Notes: generated by a model from the sequence alone, not told the origin. DNA of 64,000 nt from Ammoniphilus sp. CFH 90114 (GCF_004123195.1 NZ_SDLI01000004.1:310001-374000); one strand, 5' to 3'. Positions 1 through 9,324 are shown, counted from the stretch's first letter. Numbers and translations are program-made.

Positions 1-330
1 ATTCGTCAAAACGGATACCCACTTGTCCTTCCCTCGCAGTCCGCTAAGCAATTGGGCAGTATAAGGTTCTAGTTTTGCTCCTTCCATGCCTTCCGACTCT
101 ACTTCCTCAACCAATGTCCATACTTCCTGTTCAATGGCAGGGAAGTGCTGATGTCTCCTTCCAAGCTCAATGATCTGAGAGGGAGTTTTATTAGACCACT
201 CCAGATCCAGAGGAAGCAAGTGGTGAGAGACAAGCAATTCATAAACCGATTTCTTCATCTTGTAAAAGTCAATTCGAGATTGCAGAAGAGTATTGTCCAT
301 ATCAAAGATAAAGGCTTTAAATGGTTTCAT
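1..330 (-). CDS. HAD-family hydrolase (N-terminal part, runs off window)
   Basis: Reading leftwards from an ATG at 330, an open frame of 110 codons reaches the window edge, so the 3' part is missing. HAD motif I (DMDNT, near residue 10) supplies the nucleophile and acid-base aspartates, and a motif-II-like VLTN comes just before the edge after a helical cap region. This fits a phosphoglycolate-phosphatase-like HAD phosphatase of the cytoplasm. Substrate cannot be told. A GGAGCAAGA ribosome site precedes the ATG. It is divergent from the gene at 374. The family call is firm; nothing can be said about motif III. Confidence 0.85.
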   Translation of the reverse strand, partial: MKPFKAFIFDMDNTLLQSRIDFYKMKKSVYELLVSHHLLPLDLEWSNKTPSQIIELGRRHQHFPAIEQEVWTLVEEVESEGMEGAKLEPYTAQLLSGLRGKDKWVSVLTN

Positions 331-373
331 TCTTGCTCCTTTTGGATAAAATTCCTCTATAGGAGGGATCGAC

Positions 374-754
374 ATGAAAGAAAAAATTGTAGAAATGCTA
401 ACACCAGAAGTCAAACAGCAAATTGACGACGAGATGAGACAACTCAAGTACACCAAAAATTTCCGTTCAGCTTCCGCTGAAGAATGGTACGTCTTTCTTC
501 CATCCTATCAAGATCCGCAAACCCAAGGCGCTGCAGGAAAAGCCATCATTCACTATGATTTATATGGGAACAAAGAGATCTTTATCCATACCACCATCAT
601 ATTCGACGACCCGAAGCTGCATCAACCCGAATCCTATCCTATCGTCTACTCGATCGCCGATGAGCTCGTCAATCGACTAGTCGGCTATGCCGATACCTTA
701 TTGTCTGTTCATTCAGGCGCCAATTCCTTCCAAGCTGAATATGTGAACGGATGA
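374..754 (+). CDS. conserved hypothetical protein, 126 aa
   Basis: I do not recognise this protein. It begins at an ATG eight bases after AGGAGGG. It is soluble and acidic, with a helical N-terminus, a middle that looks like alternating strands (YDLYGNKEIFIHTTIIFD) and a C-terminal helix. There is no signal peptide, membrane segment or cysteine motif. It stands alone: the HAD gene is divergent, and the gene ends at the four-unit repeat element. Reality as a gene is supported by the ribosome site and codon use; function is unknown. Confidence 0.75.
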   Translation: MKEKIVEMLTPEVKQQIDDEMRQLKYTKNFRSASAEEWYVFLPSYQDPQTQGAAGKAIIHYDLYGNKEIFIHTTIIFDDPKLHQPESYPIVYSIADELVNRLVGYADTLLSVHSGANSFQAEYVNG

Positions 755-761
755 TAAGGAC

Positions 762-948
762 ATAAGCGGAGAATTTCCTGTTATTTTCAAAAAATGACTA
801 AAAATGGCCAAAATAGACGGAGATTTTCCGCCTATTTACAGTTTTCACTCTCATTTTAGATGTGTTAGGCCTATTAGCGGAATAAATTCCTGTTATTCCA
901 CTCCATTTTAATCATCTCAGGGCAATAAAGGAAGTTTTTCCCTTATTC
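762..948. repeat. four-unit palindromic intergenic repeat, copy 1
   Basis: Four imperfect palindromes of about 26 bases fill the gap between the convergent genes 374-754 and 965-1219. Their GGA cores fall at 768, 819, 879 and 930, giving spacings of 51, 60 and 51. The general form is AATAnCGGA, an A/T loop, then TCCnnTATT. Spacers are AT-rich and contain TTTTA/TAAAA. Copy 2 at 15909 has the same spacing. There is no U-run as in an ordinary terminator. Confidence 0.7.
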
Positions 949-964
949 TATCCTCTCAAGAGAC

Positions 965-1219
965 CTACCCGTTCAGCACCTGTTCTCTAATCAACGTTGG
1001 GACTTCCTTTTTCTCCGGGAAGCGCCCTTTTTCTTTCTTGGAATAGATCAATTGATCATTAATCGTAACCTCAAAGATCCCTCCACCCTTGGGCATTAGG
1101 ATAATCTCTTCAATATCATATCGAAAATTCGTATCATCCATTAATTCATCCACCAAACTGATGGCTTTTGGCAAAAAGTTTCACATATTGCAGTATTCAA
1201 TCTTTACGTTCAGCTTCAT
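965..1219 (-). CDS. SelW/Rdx-family protein with in-frame UGA (candidate selenoprotein)
   Basis: Reading through one UGA gives 84 residues: ATG at 1219 with AAGGAG eight bases upstream, then Y-C-N-M-U-N-F with the UGA codon at 1181-1183 (codon 13). This fits the CxxU redox motif of the Rdx (SelW/SelT/SelH) thioredoxin-like family. Downstream the family's GGGIFEV core and a YSKK..GRFP segment remain intact to the normal stop. Immediately after the UGA a short stem (GCCAAA/TTTGGT, loop starting AG) could serve as a bacterial SECIS, but it is weak and close to the UGA. The alternative is a nonsense mutation of a CxxC homologue. The family call is firm; selenocysteine insertion is inferred. Confidence 0.75.
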
Positions 1220-1295
1220 AGAGCTCACTCCTTCTTCATCTGTCCTCTTCCATTATATACAACTGAGAAATGATAGAAAATACTTTGATGCTCCC

Positions 1296-2192
1296 CTAAT
1301 AAGCACCCAGATCTACAATTTTTCGCATGATGGTAATAAACGACTCAGCAGCCTTAGACAGATATCTTCCTTTCTTGAATCCGATCACAAGGGTGCGCGT
1401 AGGTTGGAGGTCGCCAATTGGCAGATAAATGGGAACATGGCTAGAACGTCTTGTCCGTGTAACCATCTTTGGAATGAAGCCCACTCCCATCCCTGAAGCC
1501 ACAAGCGATTGGACTGTTTCAATATTCGTACTTTCAAACACTACCTTCGGCTCAAACCCCGCTTGTTGACATAAACGCTGTGAGATCTCTCGAAATCCTT
1601 GTCCCCTCTTCAATACAACAAAAGGTTCCTCTCTGCACTCGCTTAGGTTCACTTCTTTTCTTTCTGAGAATCGATGTTGGGGTGGAACTGCCAGATAGAT
1701 AGGCTCTTCTAACAAAGGAACCGCATCAAGTCCCTTCTCACTAATCGGAAGAGATAGCAAACTAATATCCGTCTGGCCTTTAGCGGTAAGCTGCTCTAAA
1801 TGGGTTGTCGTCTCCTCTACCATAACAAGCTCAATCCCCGGAAACTCATTTTGAAACAGCGGCAAGGCAGCAGGAAGCAAGTGGGCTCCCGTTATCGGAA
1901 GCGTCCCGATAATGATTTGTCCCTTGGAACTGTCCACGACATCCATCATTTCCTGTTTCAACTGCTCTACCTGGTCTAAAATTTTAGAAGCTTGATCAAC
2001 AAACCTTTTTCCCGCGTAAGTTAAAACAATATCACCGGGTCTACGCTCAAAAAGTTGAACCCCAAGCTCTTTTTCCAGTTTAATCATCTGTTGGCTTAAA
2101 GAAGGCTGAGCAAGGTGGAGCTTCTCCGCTGCTCTAGAGAAATTACGCTCCTCTGCTACCATCAGAGCATATTCAAATTGACGAAGTTCCAT
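1296..2192 (-). CDS. LysR-family transcriptional regulator
   Basis: A canonical LTTR of 298 residues: N-terminal winged helix (MELRQFEYA; AAEKLHLAQPSLSQQ recognition region; LGVQLFER wing), then a linker helix and a periplasmic-binding-protein-like effector domain. The ATG at 2192 is chosen over an upstream one because AAGGGGTGG lies just ahead of it. It is divergent from leuC, and the shared spacer holds a LysR-type inverted repeat, so it may control leuCD as well as itself. The effector is unknown; a leucine-pathway intermediate is only a guess. Confidence 0.9.
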   Translation of the reverse strand: MELRQFEYALMVAEERNFSRAAEKLHLAQPSLSQQMIKLEKELGVQLFERRPGDIVLTYAGKRFVDQASKILDQVEQLKQEMMDVVDSSKGQIIIGTLPITGAHLLPAALPLFQNEFPGIELVMVEETTTHLEQLTAKGQTDISLLSLPISEKGLDAVPLLEEPIYLAVPPQHRFSERKEVNLSECREEPFVVLKRGQGFREISQRLCQQAGFEPKVVFESTNIETVQSLVASGMGVGFIPKMVTRTRRSSHVPIYLPIGDLQPTRTLVIGFKKGRYLSKAAESFITIMRKIVDLGAY

Positions 2193-2211
2193 AATCCACC
2201 CCTTTCGCATT

Positions 2212-2237
2212 ATAGGAAAAACCTATAGTATTTATAG
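2212..2237. promoter_or_regulatory. LysR-type operator in the lysR/leuC spacer
   Basis: ATAGG-N5-CCTAT (2212-2226) is a perfect inverted repeat with the T-N11-A layout of LysR boxes. An overlapping CTATA-N5-TATAG (2223-2237) extends it. It sits next to the regulator's start and about 80 bases upstream of leuC, as expected for an autoregulatory and activation site. Confidence 0.55.
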
Positions 2238-2315
2238 ATATTATATCTTAGACCAAACCTCAAGAAAATGTTAAAAATAAATTAACTTATTCGACAACGA
2301 AAGGGGAATAATCGG

Positions 2316-3722
2316 ATGAAACCAAGAACAATGTTTGAGAAAATCTGGGATAATCATATCATTCATCAGGAAGAAGGAAAACCGAGCCTTCTCTATATCG
2401 ATCTACACTTAGTACATGAGGTAACCTCACCGCAGGCGTTTGAAGGCCTACGCTTAACCGGGCGTCAAGTTCGCCGACCTGACCTCACTTTTGCTACTAT
2501 GGATCACAACGTTCCGACGAAGGACCGCTTTAACATCACGGATCCTATTGCAAAACAACAAATTGATACCCTTATTCAGAACTGTAAAGACTTTGGAGTT
2601 CCTCTAGCTGACTTAAACAGTCCAGATCAAGGCGTCGTCCACATTATCGGACCTGAATTAGGACTTACCCATCCAGGTAAGACCATTGTATGTGGAGATA
2701 GCCACACCTCTACACATGGTGCCTTCGGCGCTCTAGCCTTTGGAATTGGAACGAGCGAAGTTGAACACGTATTGGCTACTCAATGTTTGCAACAGTCTAA
2801 GCCAAAGACAATGGAAGTTAAAGTTATTGGCGAAATGCCTATAGGCACCACGGCAAAAGACTTGATCTTAGCTATCATCGCAAAATATGGAACAGACTTT
2901 GCCACTGGGTATGTAATTGAATATACCGGAGCAGCTGTTCGCAAATTATCCATGGAAGAACGTATGACCGTTTGTAACATGTCCATTGAAGCTGGAGCAC
3001 GTGCTGGACTTATTGCCCCAGACGAAACCACCTTCCACTACTTAGAAGGACGTCGTTATGCACCGAAGGGTGAGCTCTGGTCTGAGGCTGTTGAAGCTTG
3101 GAAACAACTAGCGACAGATGAAGGCGCTACGTTTGACCATACTGTAGAAATTCAAGCATCTGAGATTGCTCCACAAGTAACATGGGGAACAAGTCCAGGT
3201 ATGGGTACCGATATCACGAAGTCCGTTCCGAGTCCAGCAGACTTTGAATCCAGCAACGAACAAAAAGCTGCTACTGCTGCACTAGACTATATGGGCTTAA
3301 CCCCTGGTACACCAATGTCTGATATTTCTATTGATCGCGTCTTTATCGGTTCCTGTACCAACGGACGGATTGAAGATTTGCGAGCAGCAGCTCAAGTAGC
3401 AAAAGGCTACAAAGTTGCATCCCACGTGAACGCTATGATCGTTCCTGGTTCTCAAGCTGTAAAGAAGCAAGCCGAAGAAGAAGGGCTAGACAAGGTTTTT
3501 GTGGAAGCTGGATTTGAATGGCGTGAAGCTGGTTGCAGTATGTGTCTAGCCATGAACCCAGATGTATTATCTCCTGGTGAGCGTTGTGCTTCTACTTCCA
3601 ACCGGAACTTTGAAGGTCGTCAAGGGCGTGGAGGAAGAACACACCTTGTGAGCCCAGCTATGGCTGTTGCTGCTGCGATTAAAGGACATTTTACCGATGT
3701 TCGTCAATGGAAATTTAACTAG
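2316..3722 (+). CDS. leuC: 3-isopropylmalate dehydratase, large subunit
   Basis: LeuC (468 residues) pairs with LeuD to isomerise 2-isopropylmalate to 3-isopropylmalate in leucine synthesis, using a [4Fe-4S] cluster. Cluster ligands are visible at C347 (GSCTNGR) and C407/C410 (GCSMC). The aconitase-type [13 protein letters not shown] stretch lies near 126-138. Length is normal for the family. AAAGGGG precedes the ATG. leuD follows after 15 bases, so they form one operon. leuA and leuB are not adjacent, so the leucine genes are split in this genome. Confidence 0.97.
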   Translation: MKPRTMFEKIWDNHIIHQEEGKPSLLYIDLHLVHEVTSPQAFEGLRLTGRQVRRPDLTFATMDHNVPTKDRFNITDPIAKQQIDTLIQNCKDFGVPLADLNSPDQGVVHIIGPELGLTHPGKTIVCGDSHTSTHGAFGALAFGIGTSEVEHVLATQCLQQSKPKTMEVKVIGEMPIGTTAKDLILAIIAKYGTDFATGYVIEYTGAAVRKLSMEERMTVCNMSIEAGARAGLIAPDETTFHYLEGRRYAPKGELWSEAVEAWKQLATDEGATFDHTVEIQASEIAPQVTWGTSPGMGTDITKSVPSPADFESSNEQKAATAALDYMGLTPGTPMSDISIDRVFIGSCTNGRIEDLRAAAQVAKGYKVASHVNAMIVPGSQAVKKQAEEEGLDKVFVEAGFEWREAGCSMCLAMNPDVLSPGERCASTSNRNFEGRQGRGGRTHLVSPAMAVAAAIKGHFTDVRQWKFN

Positions 3723-3737
3723 GAGGGTGAATGATTC

Positions 3738-4349
3738 ATGGAACCATTTAAAAAATTAACCAGTGTTGTTTCCCCGTTAGATCGGGTAAATGTAGATACC
3801 GATGCCATTATTCCTAAGCAATTCTTAAAGCGTATAGAACGCTCTGGATTCGGACAATTCCTATTTTACGAGTGGCGCTTCGACGAACAGGATCAACCTA
3901 ATCCGCAGTTTGAATTAACTAAACCACGCTATGATGGAAGTAATATTTTGATCTCCCGAGTGAATTTCGGATGCGGATCCTCCCGTGAGCATGCTCCATG
4001 GGCACTTTTGGATTACGGGTATAAAGTGATCATTGCTCCTTCCTTTGCAGATATTTTCTACAATAACTGCTTTAAGAACGGAATCTTGCCTATTAAGCTG
4101 TCTGAAGAGCAAGTGGATGAGCTCTTCCAGAAGACCTTTGCAAAAGAAGGCTACAGCTTAACTGTAAACCTAGAAACTCAAACCATTACGGATGGCGAGG
4201 GGTTTGACGTTTCTTTTGAAGTGGACCCTTACCGTAGAGAATGCCTCTTAAATGGTTTGGATGATATCGGAATCTCTCTTGAGCACCAAGATAAAATTAA
4301 GCAGTACGAAGACAAATACCCTTCTTACTACCTTGTGAAGGAAGCCTAA
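3738..4349 (+). CDS. leuD: 3-isopropylmalate dehydratase, small subunit
   Basis: LeuD supplies the swivelling domain that completes the active site with LeuC. The signature [13 protein letters not shown] lies near residues 76-88, and [11 protein letters not shown]-like sequence near the N-terminus. At 203 residues it has the usual length. Its AGGAGG site lies in the 15-base gap after leuC. Transcription should end at the strong hairpin starting two bases after the stop codon. Confidence 0.97.
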   Translation: MEPFKKLTSVVSPLDRVNVDTDAIIPKQFLKRIERSGFGQFLFYEWRFDEQDQPNPQFELTKPRYDGSNILISRVNFGCGSSREHAPWALLDYGYKVIIAPSFADIFYNNCFKNGILPIKLSEEQVDELFQKTFAKEGYSLTVNLETQTITDGEGFDVSFEVDPYRRECLLNGLDDIGISLEHQDKIKQYEDKYPSYYLVKEA

Positions 4350-4350
4350 A

Positions 4351-4399
4351 GAAAATAACCCAGTATGCTTTAAGACGCATACTGGGTTATTTTCTTTTT
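4351..4399. terminator. bidirectional terminator between leuD and the convergent gene
   Basis: An 18-base perfect stem (4351-4368 with 4377-4394), an eight-base loop and a T-rich tail. A-runs at the far side make it usable in both directions. Confidence 0.9.
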
Positions 4400-4617
4400 C
4401 CAGCTTTGGATTTCGTATCCTGTGTTGGCGTTCCACGTGTTAAAATACAGGATACACCGTATCCAATAGCACCAGGCTTCGACATTTTCTCAATATAAGC
4501 AAGACCCCTTTGGCATTGTTGGGTACACTGGATACAAGTGTCTGAAGTTACACTTTTCATGTAATGCTTCATATTATCAAACGATGATGATATCACTTTC
4601 TTCTTCTTGGGCGCCAT
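4387..4617 (-). CDS. small basic cysteine-containing protein, 76 aa
   Basis: I do not know this family. The protein starts MAPKKKK, is strongly basic at both ends, and carries CIQCTQQC in the middle plus one later cysteine (GYGVSC), which could bind a metal. The ATG at 4617 is preferred over one at 4638 because GGGGAAG precedes it. The 3' end overlaps the bidirectional terminator, and the 5' end lies close to the divergent acetyltransferase. A nucleic-acid or metal role is possible but unproven. Confidence 0.6.
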   Translation of the reverse strand: MAPKKKKVISSSFDNMKHYMKSVTSDTCIQCTQQCQRGLAYIEKMSKPGAIGYGVSCILTRGTPTQDTKSKAGKRK

Positions 4618-4675
4618 CCTCTTCCCCTGCCTCCCCATAGCATCTAATGCACATTATGATGAGGAGAAAGACAGG

Positions 4676-5251
4676 GTGTTAGGCATGTACCCGATTATTC
4701 AAAAAGGAGTTTTGCATGTGTTAAGACCTATTCAAACGGATGATGCCACTATCCTTTACCACTTGTTTTGCGGAGAAAAAGGTGGATCATTTCTTGATCT
4801 GCCTTTAGGATCTCCAAATACTTTTGCCCGTTGGCTTAATGAAGTACAAGCGGGAGAGCTCCTGGGATTTTGCCTGTCGCGAGTCATCATGAGCAAGCAA
4901 GATAGAGTTGCAGGTTTGGTTATCCTGTCTTCAATTGATCAGGCTGCCAGAACCGCCGAAATGGGTACTTGGCTTGGATTATCCTATCGGGGTATCGGAT
5001 TAAATCACCAAGCAAAACAAGAGATGCTTGAAATCGCCTTTGGATCTCTAGGTTTAGACAAAATCCTACTATGGATTGCAGACAAAAATATCCCTGCCAC
5101 AAAAGCGATCAAGAAATTGCCTTTTGTCACGATACCGGAGCAAGAGCTTTACAGCAATGAAAAGAAACATCGTCAGTTTCTTTTCAGTCAACCTTTCACG
5201 GTGTATGAAATTCACAAAGATCTGTACTTTCTCAAGACGAAAAGATGGTAA
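4676..5251 (+). CDS. GNAT-family N-acetyltransferase (RimJ/RimL-like)
   Basis: About 191 residues with the RimJ/RimL layout: an N-terminal LRPIQTDDA strand-turn, a central strand ending in AEMGTWLGLSYRGIGLNHQA, which includes the acetyl-CoA loop (RGIGLN), and a C-terminal helix-strand (AIKKLPF). Such enzymes acetylate N-termini or small molecules; the substrate is unknown. The GTG at 4676 is chosen because GAGGAG lies nine bases ahead; an ATG at 4685 is possible. It stands alone. Confidence 0.8.
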   Translation: MLGMYPIIQKGVLHVLRPIQTDDATILYHLFCGEKGGSFLDLPLGSPNTFARWLNEVQAGELLGFCLSRVIMSKQDRVAGLVILSSIDQAARTAEMGTWLGLSYRGIGLNHQAKQEMLEIAFGSLGLDKILLWIADKNIPATKAIKKLPFVTIPEQELYSNEKKHRQFLFSQPFTVYEIHKDLYFLKTKRW

Positions 5252-5267
5252 CTTAGCTTGTGTTAAG

Positions 5268-6281
5268 CTACCATCTCCACCTCCAAGCAAACCACCGATT
5301 TTCTTCGTTGATTAAGGATAGATTTCCCTCTTTCCCCACATAGCGGTTATATCTTCGCAGTCGTTTTTCCATCCGTCCCAATGCTGAGATAATTTCCGAA
5401 AAGCTTTGCTCCGTTCGTGGATCAACGGACCTATGGTACGTTTCTTTCCACCATTGTAAGTCGATCTGAAACTCCTTCGGGAGATTCGTATGCGCCATAA
5501 CAGCCAGTACATACTCATACAACCCCTTAATCTGCTGACGACTCTTTTCCTTAGCTTCCCCTTCTCCCCACGAGATCCGGCCGTAATGCTCCGTAATTAA
5601 TAGAAAATCGCTTAGAATGTCGTTTTTACTAGACTCAATGTAAAGTCCTTTATAATAACCCTTCGGATGCACTTCACTTTTCGACTGCTCTCTCATCCAT
5701 TGTTCAAATTGATGAGTACGATTAATTAGGTCCTTTAGAGCATTCATTTCTTTTAGATGAAAAACTCCATCGGCCTGCCATTTACTATAATACGTGATAA
5801 GAAGCTTCAGCGCTTGCTCATATAATCTTCTAAGATGCGTCACATACTTTGGTGGTAATAACACCGTATTAATGACGCCAGATACCGCCACACCAACAAA
5901 CGTGATCATAAATCGGTTCCAGGAGAAATATAAAAAGTCCTCAGTAGGAGCCTCCATAATAAAAATCACGGTTACAATACTTAAAGGTATACTATCTTTC
6001 CACTTAAATAAGTTTGTCAGCGTAATGACAATAATAATTGCTAAGGCAACTGTGTAGAGATGGACCCCAAAAAAGACAGCAATTATGACACCGATTAAGG
6101 CCCCTGCTACGTTTGCCTGGACTTGCTCAACCGCATACCGCATAGAGCGCTTATTCGTCGGTTGGATCGAAAGTGCAGCTGCTACAGCCGCAAAAACAGC
6201 CGGCTCCAACCCCAACAAATTCGCTATAAATAAAGAGGCCATGACTGAGATGGCCGTCTTGATTGTCCTTCGTCCAAACAT
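5268..6281 (-). CDS. aromatic acid exporter family (FUSC/DUF939-like) membrane protein
   Basis: The N-terminal half (about residues 8-145) has five or six hydrophobic segments with the opening RRTIKTAISVMASLFIA and IQPTNKRSMRYA typical of Bacillus YqjA-like aromatic acid exporter family proteins. The C-terminal half is a charged helical cytoplasmic domain. The family is thought to export aromatic carboxylates, but transport has not been shown for most members. It is ten bases downstream of the M16 peptidase gene on the same strand, so the two are probably co-transcribed. Confidence 0.85.
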   Translation of the reverse strand: MFGRRTIKTAISVMASLFIANLLGLEPAVFAAVAAALSIQPTNKRSMRYAVEQVQANVAGALIGVIIAVFFGVHLYTVALAIIIVITLTNLFKWKDSIPLSIVTVIFIMEAPTEDFLYFSWNRFMITFVGVAVSGVINTVLLPPKYVTHLRRLYEQALKLLITYYSKWQADGVFHLKEMNALKDLINRTHQFEQWMREQSKSEVHPKGYYKGLYIESSKNDILSDFLLITEHYGRISWGEGEAKEKSRQQIKGLYEYVLAVMAHTNLPKEFQIDLQWWKETYHRSVDPRTEQSFSEIISALGRMEKRLRRYNRYVGKEGNLSLINEENRWFAWRWRW

Positions 6282-6290
6282 AGGTACCCT

Positions 6291-7532
6291 CTACCTCCTA
6301 GAGGACTTTTTGCGCGGCAGAAGAGCCGCTAAGATGTAATGATCTATATCCAATATTCTCTTGGCTACACGCTGAACATCCTCAGCTGTAACCTCTTGAA
6401 CTTCCTGTAGCTCCTGCTCAGGGTCGACACTCAACCCTCTTACTGCCATTGCTCCCATATAAGCATTATAGGCTCCTGCTCCTTCTAATTCCATAATTCT
6501 GGAACCTTCAAGCCCATTACGAGCGACAATCAGCTCTTCTTCGGTTACACGTTCTTCCACCATTCTCTGCCATTCCTCACGAATAATACCTTCAACTTCG
6601 TTCATCTTGCGAGGGTCTAATCCTACACTAACAAGGAAGCATCCTTCCCCTAACCAAGCTTCATGAGTAGTATCCACAGCATAAGCTAAGCCATTGTCTT
6701 CACGTATTCTCTGATACAGCCTAGAAATCTCGTTACCGCCGAGGATGGCATTCATCACTTGAATCGCTATGCGATCCGGATCTTCTAGCCCCGGTGCCGG
6801 CACCCCCATGATCATTTGCCCTTGATCGACATCTCGGTGGAAACGTACGACTTTCTTTTGTCTCTTTACTGCTGCTCTCTGCTCACGCGGAGCATCGGTC
6901 AACTTCATTCCTCCTAATTTTTCCTCAAGGATTGGAAGGATCTCACTCGCTTCCACTCGGCCGGAAACCGATACCGTTAATGTTGAATCAAAGTACCATT
7001 GATTATAAAAGGATTGTATATCGTCTCGCGTAATCCCCTGAACACTCTTTTTCGTCCCAAGAATAGGATCTCCAAACGGGTGGTCTTCGTAGAGAGTTTC
7101 CATGAAACGGTCCATTAAGAACTCTCCAGGTATATCATTGTACATATCAATTTCCTCGATTATAATGGATCTCTCTTTTTCAAGATCCTCCACAGGAAAC
7201 TGGGGGTCTAGATATAAGTCAAGCAGGATGTCTAGCGCAGCTTCCATCTGACGATAAGGGACATCTAAGGTATAAGTGGTTGTATCCCGTTCAGTAAAAG
7301 CATTAAGATAACCACCTATCTTTAACGTATCTATAGAAATTTGTTTATAACCTCTTTTTTTCGTTCCCCGGAACATCATATGCTCTACAAAGTGAGCCAA
7401 CCCTTTTTTTGCTGGAGGATCGTACTGTGACCCTACCCCAACCAACACATCTATACACACCTTAAAACTTGTTGGAACTGGTTTAATGAGAACACGGGTC
7501 CCGTTGGATAGAAAATAAGTCTGGAAACTCAT
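6291..7532 (-). CDS. M16-family zinc metallopeptidase (pitrilysin/MPP-like)
   Basis: The inverted zinc motif HxxEH is present as H47-F-V-E50-H51, with the downstream glutamate in an EEIDMY stretch near residue 127. The two-domain M16 layout fits 413 residues: an N-terminal catalytic half and a C-terminal half with the R/Y substrate-binding stretch (LYQRIREDNGLAYAV). No signal peptide, so it is cytoplasmic. GAGAGGAG precedes the ATG. It is similar in kind to the processing-peptidase homologue MlpA/YmxG, though not in the dap/pnp context. Confidence 0.92.
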   Translation of the reverse strand: MSFQTYFLSNGTRVLIKPVPTSFKVCIDVLVGVGSQYDPPAKKGLAHFVEHMMFRGTKKRGYKQISIDTLKIGGYLNAFTERDTTTYTLDVPYRQMEAALDILLDLYLDPQFPVEDLEKERSIIIEEIDMYNDIPGEFLMDRFMETLYEDHPFGDPILGTKKSVQGITRDDIQSFYNQWYFDSTLTVSVSGRVEASEILPILEEKLGGMKLTDAPREQRAAVKRQKKVVRFHRDVDQGQMIMGVPAPGLEDPDRIAIQVMNAILGGNEISRLYQRIREDNGLAYAVDTTHEAWLGEGCFLVSVGLDPRKMNEVEGIIREEWQRMVEERVTEEELIVARNGLEGSRIMELEGAGAYNAYMGAMAVRGLSVDPEQELQEVQEVTAEDVQRVAKRILDIDHYILAALLPRKKSSRR

Positions 7533-7703
7533 TGATTTCTCCTCTCTGAACGAAGCATCTTATATATATTAAAAGAAAGTAACCGAGACTTCAATGATAG
7601 AAAAAATTACTGAAAAAAGACTCTTTACAAGTTAGATACGTTAGGTGTAATATATTTTTCGGCAACCACACACCAAAAAGTCAATATTTCAGACAATTAT
7701 TAC

Positions 7704-7715
7704 TTTACTAGTAAA
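7704..7715. promoter_or_regulatory. 12-base palindrome in the symporter promoter region
   Basis: TTTACTAGTAAA is a perfect palindrome overlapping a possible -35 region (TTACTA) with TATGAT 16 bases on. It lies about 110 bases upstream of the symporter gene. It could be an operator; the rest of the 295-base gap shows no other feature I can name. Confidence 0.35.
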
Positions 7716-7827
7716 TTGAATTATGTTATGATTCAACTATTCAATCCATGCGTTATTAATTTTTTCAAGATTCTAACATACTGAAAGAATAGCAAGACGT
7801 ATCATAACATCAAGGAGGAAACAGCAG

Positions 7828-9324
7828 ATGAAAAATGAACAATGGGGGAACCGAGCGGGCTTTATCCTTGCTGCAGTCGGTTCGGCTATCGGCTTGGGGA
7901 ACATATGGAGATTCCCTTATGTCGCTTATGAGAATGGTGGAGGTGCGTTTTTAATTCCCTACCTTTTTGCCCTTCTAACAGCTGGAATTCCAATTCTCAT
8001 CTTAGAATTTGGTATTGGTAAAAGAGGCGGTGGTTCCGCGCCGTTAAGTTTCAGAAATTTGAATCAAAAGTGGGAATGGTTGGGCTGGTGGCAAGTTATG
8101 ATTTCCTTCGTAATCATTACCTACTACTCTGTTATTATCGCTTGGGCAATGAGCTACACAAAATTCAGTCTAAATCTTGCTTGGGGAGAAGATACAAAAG
8201 ACTTTTTATTCGGTAACTTCCTCGGATTAACGGACAGTGTGTGGGAAGTTGGTGGATTACAAACTCACATCATTCTTCCACTCGTCATCGTTTGGGCTAT
8301 CGTTTTCTTTACTTTGTATAAAGGAATTAAGAGCGGAATTGAAAGAATCAGCAAAATTGTAATGCCTCTTCTCATCCTCTTATTCTTAATCATTACTTTC
8401 CGCGGCTTATCTTTAGAAGGTGCAACCTTAGGGTTGAATCACTTCTTCACACCGGATTGGTCGAAGGTCTGGAATTATAAAACTTGGGTCGCTGCCTATG
8501 GACAGATTTTCTTTAGCTTAAGTATTGCCTACGCTATCATGATTACTTATTCTAGTTATCTTCCAAAGAAGAGTGACGTAAACAACAGCGCCTTTATTAC
8601 TGCATTTGGGAACTCGGGATTTGAGTTACTTGCAGGAATTACCGTCTTTAGTGTACTAGGCTTTATGGCCGTTCAAAGTAATGTAGACATCAGCGAAGTA
8701 GCTGCTGGTGGTGTTGGACTAGCTTTTGTTGTCTTCCCGAAAGTCATCAACACCTTGCCAGCGTTCAATGAATTATTTGGTTTCTTGTTCTTTGGTTGCC
8801 TTGTATTAGCCGGTTTAACGTCTTCAGTTTCCATTTTAGAAGTAATCGTTGCTGCCATTCGAGATAAATTTAACCTAACCCGTCAAAGAGCAGTAGTATG
8901 GGTAACGGCTGTTTGCTTTAGCGTAAGCTTACTTTACGCAACAGGAGCAGGACTGTACTTCCTAGATATTATTGACCACTTTATTAATAGCTTTGGTGTT
9001 CTACTCTCTGGTCTAGTGGAACTCATTCTATTAGGATGGTTCTATCAATTAAGCAAAATTCGCGAAGATGGAAATATGACTTCCGATTTCCGCATCGGGA
9101 CATGGTGGGAAATCATGGTTAAATATGTAACTCCTGCCGTTCTCTTTTTTATCTCCATTCAAAACGTAATCGGAGCTTTTAAAGACCCGTATGAAGGTTA
9201 TCCAACAAGTGCCTTGCTTATCTTAGGTGCTGGTTGCGCCCTAGCGGCCATCCTCCTGGGTTATGTATTCAGTAAATTGAAGTGGCACAACCCTCAACAC
9301 ACCAGTAAGAAAGAGGTGGCATAA
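7828..9324 (+). CDS. sodium-dependent neutral amino acid symporter (NSS family, MetP-like)
   Basis: Eleven or twelve membrane segments and the NSS signature at the start: WGNRAGFILAAVGSAIGLGNIWRFPY, the unwound TM1 that binds Na+ and substrate. Length 498 is usual for the prokaryotic branch. The stop overlaps the start of a 32-residue hydrophobic gene that matches the MetS small subunit, as in the methionine/alanine importer MetPS of Corynebacterium. A strong AGGAGG precedes the ATG. Substrate (methionine or alanine) is inferred from the partner only. Confidence 0.93.
   Translation: MKNEQWGNRAGFILAAVGSAIGLGNIWRFPYVAYENGGGAFLIPYLFALLTAGIPILILEFGIGKRGGGSAPLSFRNLNQKWEWLGWWQVMISFVIITYYSVIIAWAMSYTKFSLNLAWGEDTKDFLFGNFLGLTDSVWEVGGLQTHIILPLVIVWAIVFFTLYKGIKSGIERISKIVMPLLILLFLIITFRGLSLEGATLGLNHFFTPDWSKVWNYKTWVAAYGQIFFSLSIAYAIMITYSSYLPKKSDVNNSAFITAFGNSGFELLAGITVFSVLGFMAVQSNVDISEVAAGGVGLAFVVFPKVINTLPAFNELFGFLFFGCLVLAGLTSSVSILEVIVAAIRDKFNLTRQRAVVWVTAVCFSVSLLYATGAGLYFLDIIDHFINSFGVLLSGLVELILLGWFYQLSKIREDGNMTSDFRIGTWWEIMVKYVTPAVLFFISIQNVIGAFKDPYEGYPTSALLILGAGCALAAILLGYVFSKLKWHNPQHTSKKEVA

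Noticed and set aside
762-948. CRISPR array as an explanation for the 51/60/51 repeats
   Set aside because: The repeats are imperfect palindromes with related spacers and only four units, and no cas genes are present.
1181-1183. Frameshift or pseudogene as the default reading of the UGA in the SelW-like gene
   Set aside because: No other lesion is present and the UGA falls exactly at the redox residue; kept only as the alternative.
6085-6339. 84-codon plus-strand frame over the exporter and peptidase junction
   Set aside because: Antisense to two confident genes and lacks start signals.
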